Positions 1 through 13,400 of a stretch of DNA of 64,000 bases are shown piece after piece (the first letter of the stretch is position 1; every line of letters begins with the position of its first letter). The stretch lies in NCBI GenBank assembly GCA_949987565.1, contig OX465102.1, forward strand, positions 17,620,968 through 17,684,967, written 5' to 3'. The translations under genes and the position numbers were made by a program. The notes under the pieces were generated by a model that made no database searches, had not been told where the DNA came from, and worked only from the letters and a program-made list of their open reading frames with translations. This stretch comes from Luidia sarsii (Eukaryota > Echinodermata > Asteroidea > Paxillosida > Luidiidae).

Positions 1-613
1 ACCGCACCCTGCATGTACACGTACATGTTACCCAAAGCATTTGTATCATCACGTCCCAGCCATTATCCAAATCCTATTCACATGGCATGTTTATGCCCCA
101 TTTGGACAGACCCAGTTCGCCCACAAATTAGATAATGCACTAATTATGGTTACCTGTAGTGGGAGTGGGGAACTTACATCTCAACATAATAAATGGCTTA
201 CATTGTGGACTGCCCCTTTTTACAGGGCACCATTTCATTGAAAACCACATGGCCTTGACGGGTATCGCCATAGCAACGCCGACTGTATCGCCCACACTCT
301 GCTCCAGAAATAAAGTCCAACAAGCATTTTGGCTCTGGTTGTGGGACTCGGCTGAATTGGAATCTGTGTGCTCCCAGGGTATGCTTTATCTGTAGTGTCT
401 TATAGGGCAGTTGGGTGGCTTGCCAGCTAATTGCAAAGCGTACACCGAAGACCTACATGTTCATAGTGCATGTAAAGTCGACTACCATATAATGAGGTCC
501 GCCAGACTTCAGCGATTCAGTCGCTATACCCGGAAACCACTTATTAATGTCAATGTGACCTGTTATACTGAACGGACGATTAAATGGCTAACTGAATGGA
601 TGACTGAACTCAC
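1..613 (-). other. Intron of the tandem-WW gene (left part)
   Basis: This stretch follows the 5' splice site at 613/614 of the WW gene on the minus strand, so it is the beginning of that gene's next intron. It holds scattered TACATGTA words and no reading frame with a domain I recognise. The next exon, which should begin with the His of the second WW domain, must lie left of base 1. Confidence 0.55.
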
Positions 614-736
614 TTGATGTAGTAGTGTTTCCCGTTCTTGTCCAGTGCCCCCTCCCAGCCGTAGGGCATGCCGCCACCCCCCTTGGGGAACCAGCAGGTT
701 GGGGGTGGTATCCATTGCGCCGTCCGGCTGTTGTGA
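614..736 (-). CDS. WW gene exon: end of WW1, start of WW2
   Basis: The exon is 123 nt. Its acceptor is a long pyrimidine tract ending CTCTGTAG before TCACAACAGC, and its donor is ATCAA|GTGAGT. It reads (D)HNSRTAQWIPP, a linker PTCWFPKGGGG, then MPYGWEGALDKNGKHYYI plus AA of the next codon. Any pyrimidine as first base of the next exon would give Asn, the usual residue before His in WW domains. An acceptor 9 nt further in (ACAG) would shorten WW1 and break its normal 21-residue Trp-to-Trp spacing, so I chose the outer one. Confidence 0.78.
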
Positions 737-3700
737 CTACAGAGGGAGGGTGGTGGGACAAGAAGAAAGCGTGGGTAGGGGACGGGAGAGTTAGAAAGAG
801 TTGTTAATGCACACATTTTATTTGTTTAAATGGCAAAGAAATCTTTGGTTTCGACCTCTGGTTTAGTGTAGCAATGTTCTACTCTAGCTCATACCATCTG
901 AGCTATCCAGTTCTAACGATTTGATATATACAAAATTGTTGCAAACTGCTTGCTGACTAAAATTACCAAAAAAGCAAGTCTCAAAATTTAGTGGGCCTGA
1001 CATTTCGATCCTAGCAGGACCTTTCTCAACCTTTCTGCTAGGATCGAAACGTCAGGCCCACTAAATTTTGAGACAGTTCTTACGATGGCGACCTTGCCAG
1101 ATTGACCACTAGTCTTTGCCGGGGTGGGGGCGCCAGTCAGAATCATTTAACCACTAACTGCCATATCGTCATTTCAAAGCAAGCAAAGACAGAACAAGGT
1201 CATTGAATGTCAAAATGGAGTTTTAAAAAAATATGTAGAAAAAAAAATAATAATAAAAAGTTGGCCTGATCTATGACTTAAATATACCATATATCACTTT
1301 GGGGTTGAGAAGCAAGAGAACTGAGTTCAACCGAGAACATGCATGTGCATGGACCAGAAAAGGTGAACTTTTCATGGATCTTCTGCTACGGTATATTTTT
1401 TAAGGGAAACTAACGGACAATCGGTGCAGTGCAAAAGGGCCTGTTGTACTTGGGCTTGCCATCAGCGTGTACGAGGAACTTCATTGAGAGTGGGGGTAAG
1501 AGGGGGCCCTAACCCTGCTGAGGCTGCTTGGTTGGAAGCAGGTCATGTGAACGTGACATGGGGCAAGACTATCCCCAGCCAAATGAGCACGTGTGGGTCA
1601 ATTGCCACAGTTCAGTTGATGCTTGTGTTCTACATGTAACAAGGTACATGTACATGTGCATGAATCACCAATGCTCACCTACATGTACATGTACATGTAC
1701 AGGATATAAGGTGTCTGCAGTTGGCATTCCAATTGTGTACTTAATCTGTATACTATTGTTAGGTATACCTGCATACCATACAGTGTGTCTGCAAAGATAC
1801 CACACAACCTGTCTACACTAACACTCCTACCATATTCATTCATGTACAATTGCAGTGTACCAGTACATGTACATGTACATGTACATGTCCATACGTGTAC
1901 ATATACATGTATGTACCGGGTACATGTACATGTATGTACCGGGTACATGTACCCAGTCCTGCACATGTATGAGGCACTAGGGCCGTTCCCACTACGAAAA
2001 TAATCGCGATTTGAATCGCGATTCAAAAACATTCTTTTTTTTGGGTCGTGTTCACACAGGCGAAATAATGGCGTCGCAAATAAACGCGAGCCGATTGCGG
2101 TTAGCATCTGGTCACGCTGCGCAAGCAGGAATGGCGGGACTCGCTGACAAAAGTAAATAAACCCCCTGCTGCACTTCCTGGCAGTAAGCTGCTGGCAGGA
2201 AATGGCACGCTTTCGCAATGTATTGTGGGGGGGGGGGGGTTTAAGAGGAGTGTTCCCACACACATCGCGTCGCATATAGATGCGATTATTTGAAAAAATC
2301 TCACTCTTAGTGGAGTCCGAATCGCAATTCAAATCCCACTAATAATCGCGTTTATTGTGTCCCCACACGCAAAGAGAGTGGAGTTTGAAACGCGATTCAA
2401 ATCGCGATCCAAATAATCGTGTTATTTGGTGTAGTGGGAACAGCCCTAGAACCGCCCTACTATTGAATGTTTACCCCAGATGCCCAGAAACTGAACACAT
2501 CGCAAATGCACTTCTACTGTATAGCCTGCCTGCTCTACTCTTACTAAGGAGGTACATGTACTAGGCGAGCCTAATACCTTCTTGCTCTAACCATGCTCTA
2601 ACACTCCTCAACTGTGTACATTTACATGTGCTTCAATTGTGTATGTACCTGTACATGTACATGTACATGAACAGTTGTAACGTATGCCACTGTATACCGT
2701 ACCTGTGCATGTACAAGGTACGTGGCACCATTGAATTCTTAGCCCAGATACACACATACCAATCACCGGTACACACTTACATAGGATGTAAAAGGCACCT
2801 GGGTCTTGGTACTCGTCCATTCAAATCGCACACAACCGTATACCCACTGACTCCCCCACACAAACACACAGACAATGCACGGGTGGCCTCTGGAAAGGCT
2901 TCAATCACATTCATGGATGCCGGCATTTGGCTTAACAGTCTGAAAATACAAACAACACTTTGTATTTAAAAGTTTCCCAAAGCTTCGGTTGTGCTTATTC
3001 CACGTGGAAACCACAGTCCAATCGCTACACCCACAACAGATACAAATATTTACTCTCGTCTCATGTACCTATGCTCCACTCTATGGCTCATACTTCTTTA
3101 CTACTTCTGAATTCTGATACTTCTGATACTTCGGCAAAAGGAAGAGAAATCTGAATGAAGTGAAGGTTTGCCTCACAAAGCACAGGATGGGAGTGAGGTT
3201 GGTTGAGAGGGGGAGAAAGAGGATAGACAGACAGACAGAGGGAGAAACATACAGAGAGAGGGGGAGAGGAGAGAGAAAGAAAGAGAGGAGAGGGGGAGAG
3301 TGGGGTGGGGGGAGAGAAGGAGCGAGAGGGGAGGAGAGGGAGAGAGCGAGAGAGGGGGAAAAAGAAGGAGAGAGTGGAGGAGGGGGAGGGAGCATGAGAG
3401 GGAGTGAGGGAGGGATGGGGGAGGAGGGGAGAGAGAGATAGAGAGAGAGAGAAAGGGGGGGGGAGAGAGCGAGTGGGAGAGAGGGATTGAGAAAGACACT
3501 CACCCACACAGGGGTGTCAAAGCAAGGTCTGAGTATCAATGTAGACCCTTAGGATTTGCATATAAAGAGTCCCCCTCTCATACATGGAGCTACAGAGAGT
3601 ATAATGTAGATCCATGCTCATACACAGCAAACACTGCACATATACAGGCTGGGCATTGTGTGACTGGTCTTTGCTGACTGGATCTACGCTGCTCCTCAAA

Positions 3701-4459
3701 GAGTTGAAGGTAGGCTTCGCCTTCGCCCTGTTGACTCGGGTATTAGCGTACATCCATGGGTGAAAGAGCGGGTATTGTACTTAGGCCAAGTGAACACTGA
3801 GCCTCTCTAAGTACTGTCTCTCTCTTCAGGGCCCTTATGATATGTACATGTGTATGTGTAGGCTCCTACAGACCAGCAACCTTGAAGAACTCTTTGCTAG
3901 TATTGGACACAGCCTACGCTAATGGACCTTGTTCTGTCCCTCATCCTAGCCTAATATTACTATCTCTCTCTCTGATGGAAGTTCACTGCATGGGACCTCT
4001 TTCCTCTCATTCACTTTATCTCATTTCCTGATATATATTTTGTTCATCGGGTTTTGGTGAGGGCTCTCTGCAACTCCAACTTGATTGGCTTCCAGCCATG
4101 TTCATCGAGGAAGGGGAGGGGGGGGTAGGGTTAGGGCATGCATGGGCAAATCTTCACCATAGAAGCAAATTCCTTTGAAGAGGCTCTGTCACAAGCCGCT
4201 TCTCAAAAGTGAAGGAGACGTGTGTGCACCTCGATACGAGGGTATGTGCACTTGTATATGAACGGGTCGATGCCATCTCTACGCAATGCAATCACATTAT
4301 TCTCTGTTGCTGAGTGCATCCTGAACTTCGCAGAAATTTTAAAATGCCCTCCTGAGTCCTGACAATATCCACAGCAATAATCAATATCTGCTCTCTGTTC
4401 CAATCCCTGGCTGTTTGTCTGTCTCTCTTTCACTTTCACTTTCCCTCCCTCTTTCACCC

Positions 4460-4496
<37 letters not shown>

Positions 4497-7400
4497 GTCC
4501 CTCCCCCCCTTTCTCCCCCTCCCTTGCCCCTCTCTCTCTCCTTCGCTCTCCTCCTCTCTTTCCCCCCTCCCTCCAAATCTCACAAGGAGACAAGAAAAAA
4601 AGAAAGACTGCCTCTTCCAGCACCACTCCATGAAGCTGACTAAATAATTTATTCATTAATTCACTGGAATAATGCTTAAACGGAGATCCCCCCCCTGGTC
4701 AGTTCCCGTAAGACCTACAGAGTACAGGAAGGGATCACCGCTCACATCTTGTCATGAGCTCTGATCAATCATGCGGTGCGACGGACCCCACAGAGTTCAA
4801 TCGGGGATACTCTCTGTGTTTTCCCAGACGGCTGTGCAGACTGCATAGATAGCTAGGAGGGGGGGGGGGGAGGCTAATATTATTTTGCTTGGGCAGTACC
4901 CCCCCCCCCCCCCAGGGCTGCCTTGGGCTATGTTCAGACACGGTACTACGGAGACCAAAAAAAGGTCTATCATTTTGCGGTCACAGCGGGAGGTAAACAT
5001 TTTATTGCAAACCCCTTGCGTTCATACTCACTGAGTTCAACTGAAAACAGTCTATCTCTGGTAGGTCACGCACGTTGCTTGACCCTGAATCCCAACTTCC
5101 CTTTCGGCTAGCAAGAGTGCACGTAACACTTGGATTCTTGTTTTTCGTGCGGTTTGGGCAGTGACATAAATCACCGGTTATGTAATGCGCCCGCTCGTCT
5201 GCCTAAACCGGATGTGGTTATGAGATAGACCGTTCAGACACGTTAAGGTTTGTAGACCGGTCTACGTAGTCTAGTCCACCCCTCCTCGGCGGTCTGAGAT
5301 AGACCGTTTGTAGTACCCAAAACAGTCTACGTAGACCGTTCAGACACAACTAGATAGACCCTTTTCAGTTTAAACCGAAGATAGACCACTTTTAGTACGG
5401 TGTCTGAACGACCCCCTTGGTGTGGCCTTCTCCACTTCCTCCCCATCAAGTTTAGGCCTTATGGGTGAATCTTGTCTTTTCCTAGCCAGCCAAAGAGATT
5501 GCTTATCTTGCAAATGAAAATCAAAGCTTTGTTCCAAGAGTGTTTATTTGAGAGTGTAATTTAGGTGGAGAGAGCAACTGAATTGGTTAATTGAATTGCA
5601 AGCTTTAAGTGTTCTTTTCCGATTCTATTTTAAAACGGGGAAAAGCAATGATTTCATGTGCAATTTTTACACAGACTACGGCCAGTCCGACAAAAAAGTT
5701 GAAACCAATGGATCTGTGCCGAATTTTGGCTCGCTCCTATCAGCCAGCTGGATTCAGTATGGTTGAAACCAAGCACCGTTATTAATTGAAACCCTGCAAG
5801 TGTCTCCAAACTACTTGCCAACAGCTGAAGTCAGTCTGTTCCAGCTGACCTCATGAGCCAACAAACAGTTCATCTCCATACTACCAGCGTGTTGGGGCTC
5901 TTACACCAATTACACAGGTACATGAACATGCCAGGGTTTCCCCTGGAAGTCTGTAAGTCAGAGGTGGCACCTGGTAATTTGCTAGATGAACGGGTTTTGA
6001 AATTTGGTCAAGCTTGCTCGTACAGGTAACTTGTAAGCTTACTACATGTACTTGGGAATGAGTCTGAAGCACTGTCATACATGTACATGAGGAGGAGGAG
6101 GAGGAGGAGGAGGAGGAGGAGGAGGAGGAGGAGGAGGAGGAGGAGGAGGAGGAGGAGGAGGAGGAGGAGGAGGAGGAGGAGGAGGAGGAGGAGGAGGAGG
6201 AGGAGGAGGAGGGGGAGGAGGGGGAGGAGGAGGAGGAGGAGGAGGAGGAGGAGGAGGAGGAGGAGGAGGAGGAGGAGGAGGAGGAGGAGGAGGAGGAGGA
6301 GGAGGAGGAGGAGAGGGTATAACCTTTTACGACATCATTGAACAACTATTAGGACAAAGCAAAATCGTGGAGTCCAACTTGTTTTTCAAGAATTTATTTG
6401 TTTCGACGCAAGGCCATCTTGTTTGCCGAGAGTTTGAAGCACATTGGCAAGAAGGATAATTGTCTCTCCCCCATCCTGAGATATGATGAATGACATTGGA
6501 GAATGTTGAGCCCCCCCCCCCTCTCACTGTCTCTCCCCTCTCTGTCTCTATCTCTCTGTCTGTCTCTCTCTTCCTCTGTCTCTCTCCTTCTCCCTCTGTC
6601 TTTCCCCCCTCTCTCTGTCTCTCCCTAACTGTCTCTCTACCTCTGTCTATGTTTCTCTCTGTCTCTCCCCGTTTTCTCCCTCTCTCTGTTTCTCTCTCTC
6701 TGTAACTCTATCTGTCTCTCTACCTCTACCTCTCTATCTATGTCTCTGTGTGTCTCCCTCTCTTTCTCCCTCTCTCGGTCTCTGTCCCTCCCTCTCTGTA
6801 TCTCTTCTATCTGTCTCTCTCAGTCTCTCTACCTATGTCTCTCTCTTTCTTCCTCTTGTATCTGTCTCTCCCTCTCTCCATCTCTTATCTGTCTAGCTCT
6901 CTGTCTCTCTACCCATGTCTCTCCATCTCTGTCTCTCTTTCTCCCTCTCTCTGTATATCCCTCTCTGTATCTCTATATATCTATATCTGTCTCTCCCTCT
7001 CTGTATCTCTATCTATCTATCTCTGTCTCTCCCTCTCTGTATCTCTATCTATCTCTCTCTGTCTCTCTCTGTATCTCTATCTGTCTCTCTCTGTCTGTCT
7101 CTCTATCTGTCTCTCTCTCTGTCTCTCTCTCTGTATCTCTATCTGTCTCTCTCTGTCTCTCCCTCTCTCTATATCTATCTGTCTCTCTCTCTGTCTCTCT
7201 CTCTGTATCTCTACCTGTCTCTGTCTCTCTCTGTATCTCTATATCTGCCTCTCTCTGTCTCTCCCTCTCTGTATCTCTATCTGTCTCTCTCTCTGTCTCT
7301 CCCTCTCTGTATCTCTATCTCTCTCTCTCTGTATCTCTATATCTGTCTCTCTCTGTCTCTCCCTCTCTCTATATCTATCTGTCTCTCTCTCTCTGTCTCT

Positions 7401-10400
7401 CTCTCTGTATCTCTATCTATCTCTCTCTGTATCTCTATCTGTCTCTCTCTGTCTCTCCCTCTCTCTATATCTATCTGTCTCTCTCTCTGTCTCTCTCTCT
7501 GTCTCTCTATCTATCTATCTCTGTCTCTCTCCGTATCTCTATCTGTCTCTCTCTGTCTCTCCCTCTCTCTATATCTATCTGTCTCTCTCTCTCTGTCTCT
7601 CCCTCTCTGTATCTCTATCTCTCTCTGTCTCTCTCTGTATCTCTATATCTGTCTCTCTCTGTCTCTCCCTCTCTGTATATCTATCTGTCTCTCTCTCTGT
7701 CTCTCTCTCTGTATCTCTACCTGTCTCTGTCTCTCTCTGTATCTCTATATCTGTCTCTCTCTGTCTCTCCCTCTCTGTATCTCTATCTGTCTCTCCCTCT
7801 GTCTCTCTCTCTCTCTGTATCTCTACCTCTCTCTGTCTCTCTCTGTATCTCTATATCTGTCTCTCTCTGTCTCTCCCTCTCTGTATCTCTATCTGTCTCT
7901 CTCTCTGTCTCTCCCTCTTTGTATCTCTATCTCTCTCTCTGTCTCTCTCTGTATCTCTATCTATCTATCTCTGTCTCTCTTTCTGTATCTCTACCTGTCT
8001 CTGTCTCTCCCTCTCTGTATCTCTATCTGTCTCTCTCTCTGTCTCTCCCTCTTTGTATCTCTATCTCTCTCTGTCTCTCTCTGTATCTCTATCTATCTAT
8101 ATCTGTCTCTCTCTGTCTCTCCCTCTCTGTATCTCTATCTGTCTCTCTCTCTGTCTCTCCCTCTCTGTATCTCTATCTCTCTCTGTATCTCTATCTATCT
8201 ATCTCTGTCTCTCTTTCTGTATCTCTATCTGTCTCTCTCTGTCTCTCTCTCTGTATCTCTATCTATCTATCTCTGTCTCTCTCTCTGTATCTCTATCTGT
8301 CTCTCTCTCTGTATCTCTCTCTGTCTCTCCCTCTCCTGTCTCTGTTTCTCCAAGATCACTAGCAAGACGGACGATTGTCACCCCTTCCTGTCATGTGATA
8401 TGATAAACGACACTGGGGAGAAGACACAGAGAGTGGCAGATCGAGTAGTTTTGGAGAACATCTCTCAGGGCGGCTGATGTTGATGGGAAAGCATCATCCT
8501 TTCCTGTTACATTTTGAGAGCCCTTGCAAAAGGGGAGATAATTGTGCCTCTGAGATGTGTCACCATCCCTGCCCCCCCCCCCAAAAAAGAGAGAATTATG
8601 AACACAAATGTGATGTAGGATGGGGCGGTGGTTTTATGGGTGCATTGGGCTACTGATGTTGATGAGGGCCTTGTCTCGTTTGGCAAGGGGGACCGTGATT
8701 GTGCCCCATTAAAAAAAAAATGATGATCAAAAATGCGGGGAGCAGTACACTTAGCTGTGAGCCTTATTATAGAGTGTCTCCTTCAATATGATGTAAGGCT
8801 GCCTCGTTGGCTGTAGAGTATTTTGAGCACCCTGGCAGTATCCGGGGGGGGGGGGGGATGGCTTTCCCCATTAAAAAGAAATTATCATTCTCCCCCACAT
8901 CAGAGCAAGAAAATGTGAAAAAGACATGCTATTATGAGGGCATTATGAGTAACCCGGCTTCTGATGATGTTAATGTGCACTCGTCCCTCTTTAGAGGGTG
9001 CAGAATATTGTGAGACGTCTGGCAAGAGAGAGTGATGGTTTTTCTCCCAATTTCAAAGAAATTGGCGCCCCCACCGGGGAACAAAAACAAAGGACAAACA
9101 TGAGGAGAAGACACAGGATCGCCAAGTAGCAGATGTTAGGAGTTGATCCAGCTTCTGAATATTCATTAGCTTGTCGTTTAATTGCTGGACCCCTTTAAAG
9201 GTCTACAGAAATAGGATTTGAAAAAGAGCTAAAAACTCTCCTGATGAAAAGTTCACAATCAATACAGGATTGATTTTTAACATTTTGGTTAGCGCCTAGT
9301 TTCGCCCAAAAACATTGAAAAAATTCCATGTTTGCCCCGCCCCCCCAAAAAATTCCCCCTGTGAGCATGTGACGTCACATACAGACCAAAAGCAGCTGAG
9401 CTAGGCGATCGAAATGCTGAGACGATAAAGTGCGCTACTGCACATGTGACAGTGCGGTATTTACGGCTGATAGACAATAGAGACAATGCAGGGCCAGTGC
9501 AAAGCGCACGACCTCAAGGCTGACCACAAATTCTGTATGTGACGTAGTACGTTCGCCTCCAAAATGGGGGGGGGGGCAAAATTTTCGGACAAAAATATAG
9601 GTTTTTTTTGGCTAAATTAATAATTTTTGGTCTGAAAAATGATAGACACTTTGGGTTTTTTAACAATACCGATTTATTTAATTAAGTTAATTTGGATTTC
9701 TGTATGTACCTTTAAACAAGATTGATGCCCAATCCCAAAAAGGGGGAAGATGAAGAACAATACAGAGAAGGTGCAGGAGTTGAGTGAAGTGCTTCTATCC
9801 ATGCAGTGTTTGCCCACTACAAGCACGGTAAAGCATGGTTCACTTTTTGATTTTTGAATTGCAATTAATATTTTTTTTCATGTGAATGCTAAAATCTCAC
9901 TAATAATCAGGATTGGAATCGCGATTTTTTTTTTATGCGTGAACACGACCGAAAAGAAGAAATCAAAAAGTTACAGATAAGCGTCCGGCTGTGCGAGAAC
10001 CTTTCATTGTACTGTACGTACGTGCAAACCAACCACGCGAAAAACAACAACAAAAACAAAACGGTTTTTGAATCACGGCTCACTTTTCTAGAATAATCTG
10101 AGTGGGAACACACCTTAAGAGTCATTGGTTTCTGACATTTACACTAAGCCCTCGATTCTCATTTTTGATGGGAGCATTTTCCAGAACCCTGGGGATGAAA
10201 CAATGCTCAAGGAGGGGCACTCAGTCGCTGGCCTGACCTGGAGCAGCAGTTGATAATTAGCGAGACACCCCTTCCCCCCCCCCCTCCATCCAATCAATCA
10301 CACAAGCGCTCATATTGCCCGAGAGTGTGTGTGTGTGTGATTAGCAGGACGGTCAAAGGCCATCTTGCAAGTATCATCTCACATTTTGAGGAGGGGAGGA

Positions 10401-13400
10401 GAGAGGTTACCAGTACCACAGATGAAAGATATCTATGTGGTTGATACAGAGGCATCCAGTATAAAGGAAGACAAAAAAAATACCAAGATGTCATTTAGTG
10501 GACACAGAGACATGGATGAACCCCAAAAATCCATTCCCTTCTTGAAATAAAATCTCCAAAACAAATTAAAAAAATTAAAGAGCTTCCTCAGAGGCAGAAC
10601 TCTGCCCCTTATTCTGTCTCTGAGAAAGGTCCTACTGGTCTCAAAAATATGAGATTTGGTTTGCATTATTTCCGTAATCCTCTTCCAATAAGACCTTCTT
10701 AGAATCCAGTACCACAACAACCTTCTTGTGGATTTGCCGACCTGTTCGAGAGATTTATTGACAAAAAGAGAGAGAGACAGACACACACACACACACACAC
10801 ACACACACCCACAGAAAGTCGGAGACACACAGACAAAGAGACAGAGAGACACACAGATAGAGATAGACACAAAGACACAAAGACATAGAGACACACAGAC
10901 AGATGGAGAAAGAGAGTCACACCGACAGAGGGAGACAAACAGAGACCCAGAGTGGGAAAGAGAGAGACAGAGGGACCGACAGACAAAGAGAGACAGAGGG
11001 ACAAACAGACAGAGAAAGACAGAGAGACACACATACAGAGAGACACACATACAGAGAGACACACATACAGAGAGACACACATACAGAGATACAGACAAAC
11101 TGAGAGAGACACAGACTGAGAGAGACAGGCTGGGATACACTGTCAGAGGAAGACAGAGAGACACAGACAGAGACAGAGAGACAGGAAGAGGGGCAGAAGG
11201 AGAAACAAACAGAGGGAGGAACAAAAGAGCGAAGATCTCTTACCTTGGAAAGAAGCAGGGAGAGATATAGAGGTAAGGAGAGAGGGAGAAAGAGAGATAG
11301 AGAGATAGACAAAGGGGAGAGAGAGGAAGAGATATAGAGAGACAGAGAGAGGGGGAGAGAGAGAAAGAGACAGACAGAGAGTGAAAGAGGGAGAGAGAAA
11401 GAGAGAGAGAGAACGAGAGAGAGAGAGAGGGGGGGGGGGCATGGAGAGAGAGAGAGAATGGCATAAATCACAAGCTGTCTTCCTCAACCATTTTTGAGCT
11501 CGACATCCACAATAAAACAAAAATAAAAAAATGGGCAAGAAGGAAATCGTACTGATATATATCAGTACAGCTAACAGGGCAGGGCTCACCGACATGTCCA
11601 GGACTGGATTCACAGATAAAACATACATTAATCTTGATTTCTAAGCAGTGCTACCGGGCATCATCAGTAACCATGGTGACGGTGCTCCCGCAAGACCAAC
11701 CCAAGATTTAATTGATGCATTTATTTATTTATTTTCCAACCCCCCCCCCCGACAGATCCGTCTCCGGGCCCCTTTATCACTGCATGAAATGGATCCCTGG
11801 AACAGCTTGGAAGTTAACGTTCCTATTCACCTCCGAAAACCCAGGGCGTACCAATCACCAATCCATTGAGGCCGGGAGCTTCCTCCAAACAAATTCCATC
11901 GGCATATAATTATACGGAAGACAAATTGCACCCAGGCCGCCCCCAAACCAAGCCATGTGTACATAACTCTTGCGGCAAAAGGCCAGCATAGACACAGATG
12001 TGTGCAGTGTAAACACCCTCCACTAGTTCCTCCCGTCATCTCCCCGTCCCGATATCGCAGCGATTCAAGGGGCCCAGAGGAGAAGACTGAGCATCGTTGC
12101 GCTTGAAGCGCAGATTATGATTCCTGAGATTATGATTCCTTCTAGTGCTGCGTGCCTGGAACCCTCCTCAATCCTCCACAATCCTCCAATGTGAGTTTGT
12201 GCAAGATCCTAACTACCTCAATCCTCCACAATCCTCCAATATGAGTTTGTGCATGTACACGTACCCCACTGCCTCAATCCTCCACAGCTAAGTACATATA
12301 AATGGATCCTTTGTTTATATTACACTTGACCATGTGAAAGCAAAATGCATACTAGCAAGGCAGTATATGCATGGAGCTATAAGTAGGTGGCTCCATGGTA
12401 AGTGCCTTGGTCAAAGTTCCACAGTTTTTCATATCCTCAAAAATCCTCCAGTGTAAATCAAACAACCTTCCTCAATCCTCCTCAATCCTCCAATGTAAAT
12501 TTAACAACCTTCCTCAATCCTCCGGAGTCCGGAGTAAATTTTACAACCTTCCTCAATCCTCCAGAGTCCCGAGTAAATTTTACAACCTTCCTCAATCCTC
12601 CGGAGTAAATTTTACAACCTTCCTTAATCCTCCACAATCCTCCAACTTGTTTTTCAACCTTCCTCAATCCTCCTCAATCCTCCAATGTAAATTTTACAAC
12701 CTTCCTCAATCCTCCACAATCCTCCAGTGTAAATTTTACAACCTCCCTCAATCCTCCACAATCCTCCAGTACAAATTTTACAACCTTCCTCAATCCGCCA
12801 CAATCCTCCGGAGTAAATTTTACAACCTTCCTCAATCCTCAACAATCCTCCAGTGTAAATTTTACAACCTCCCTCAGTCCTCCGCAATCGTCCAACTGGA
12901 AATTGTTCATACCTGCCTCAATCCTCCACAATCCTCCAGTGTAAATATTACAACCTTCCTCAATCCTCCGCAATCCTCCAACTGGAAATTTTAATACCTT
13001 CCTTAATCCTCCACAATCCTCCATTACCCCCCCCCCCCTGGTGGATTGTGGAGGATTGAGGAAGGTTAGGGTTAACTGCTTTGCACACGGACCTCCACAA
13101 TTAAGAGAGCCAGTGGTGTTGCTATCCGCAGGGCCGTCTGAATCCGGCCACTGTCCAAGTTTTAAACAAAAGACTCTTCTTCTTTTTTTTAAGCCTTCCA
13201 CAAAAGAATATGTAGAGCATGACAAAAGCCACACAGACGTGTGGCAGGTTTGACTCGCTTGCACACACAGTGTGCTCTTATTGATTTATTTCACAGGTAT
13301 TTATTGTTTCCGATTGCTTAATAGCGCAATTGGAAAATGGCTCACAATTCAAAATCCCCCATGTGGGATGTGGTGGTCAGGGGGCACTGAAAAGTGGACC

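Noticed and set aside
3081..3539. Ser/Pro/Leu-rich frames on the minus strand
   Set aside because: Artefacts of the GA-rich tract.
5881..6345. Poly-Ser (minus) and poly-Arg (plus) frames
   Set aside because: Translations of the GGA microsatellite with no other protein features.
6740..8477. Three overlapping plus-strand frames of 520-551 codons rich in Ser/Leu/Cys
   Set aside because: They are the three translations of one TCTC/TCTG/TATC array, which lacks stop words in every frame.
10433..11628. Cys/Val/Ser/Leu-rich and Arg/Thr/Asp-rich frames on both strands
   Set aside because: Translations of CA/GACA/GAGA low-complexity DNA.
12395..12994. 199-codon plus frame with repeated FTTFLNPPQSS
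   Set aside because: It follows the CAATCCTCC minisatellite exactly, and unit lengths are not kept to multiples of three.
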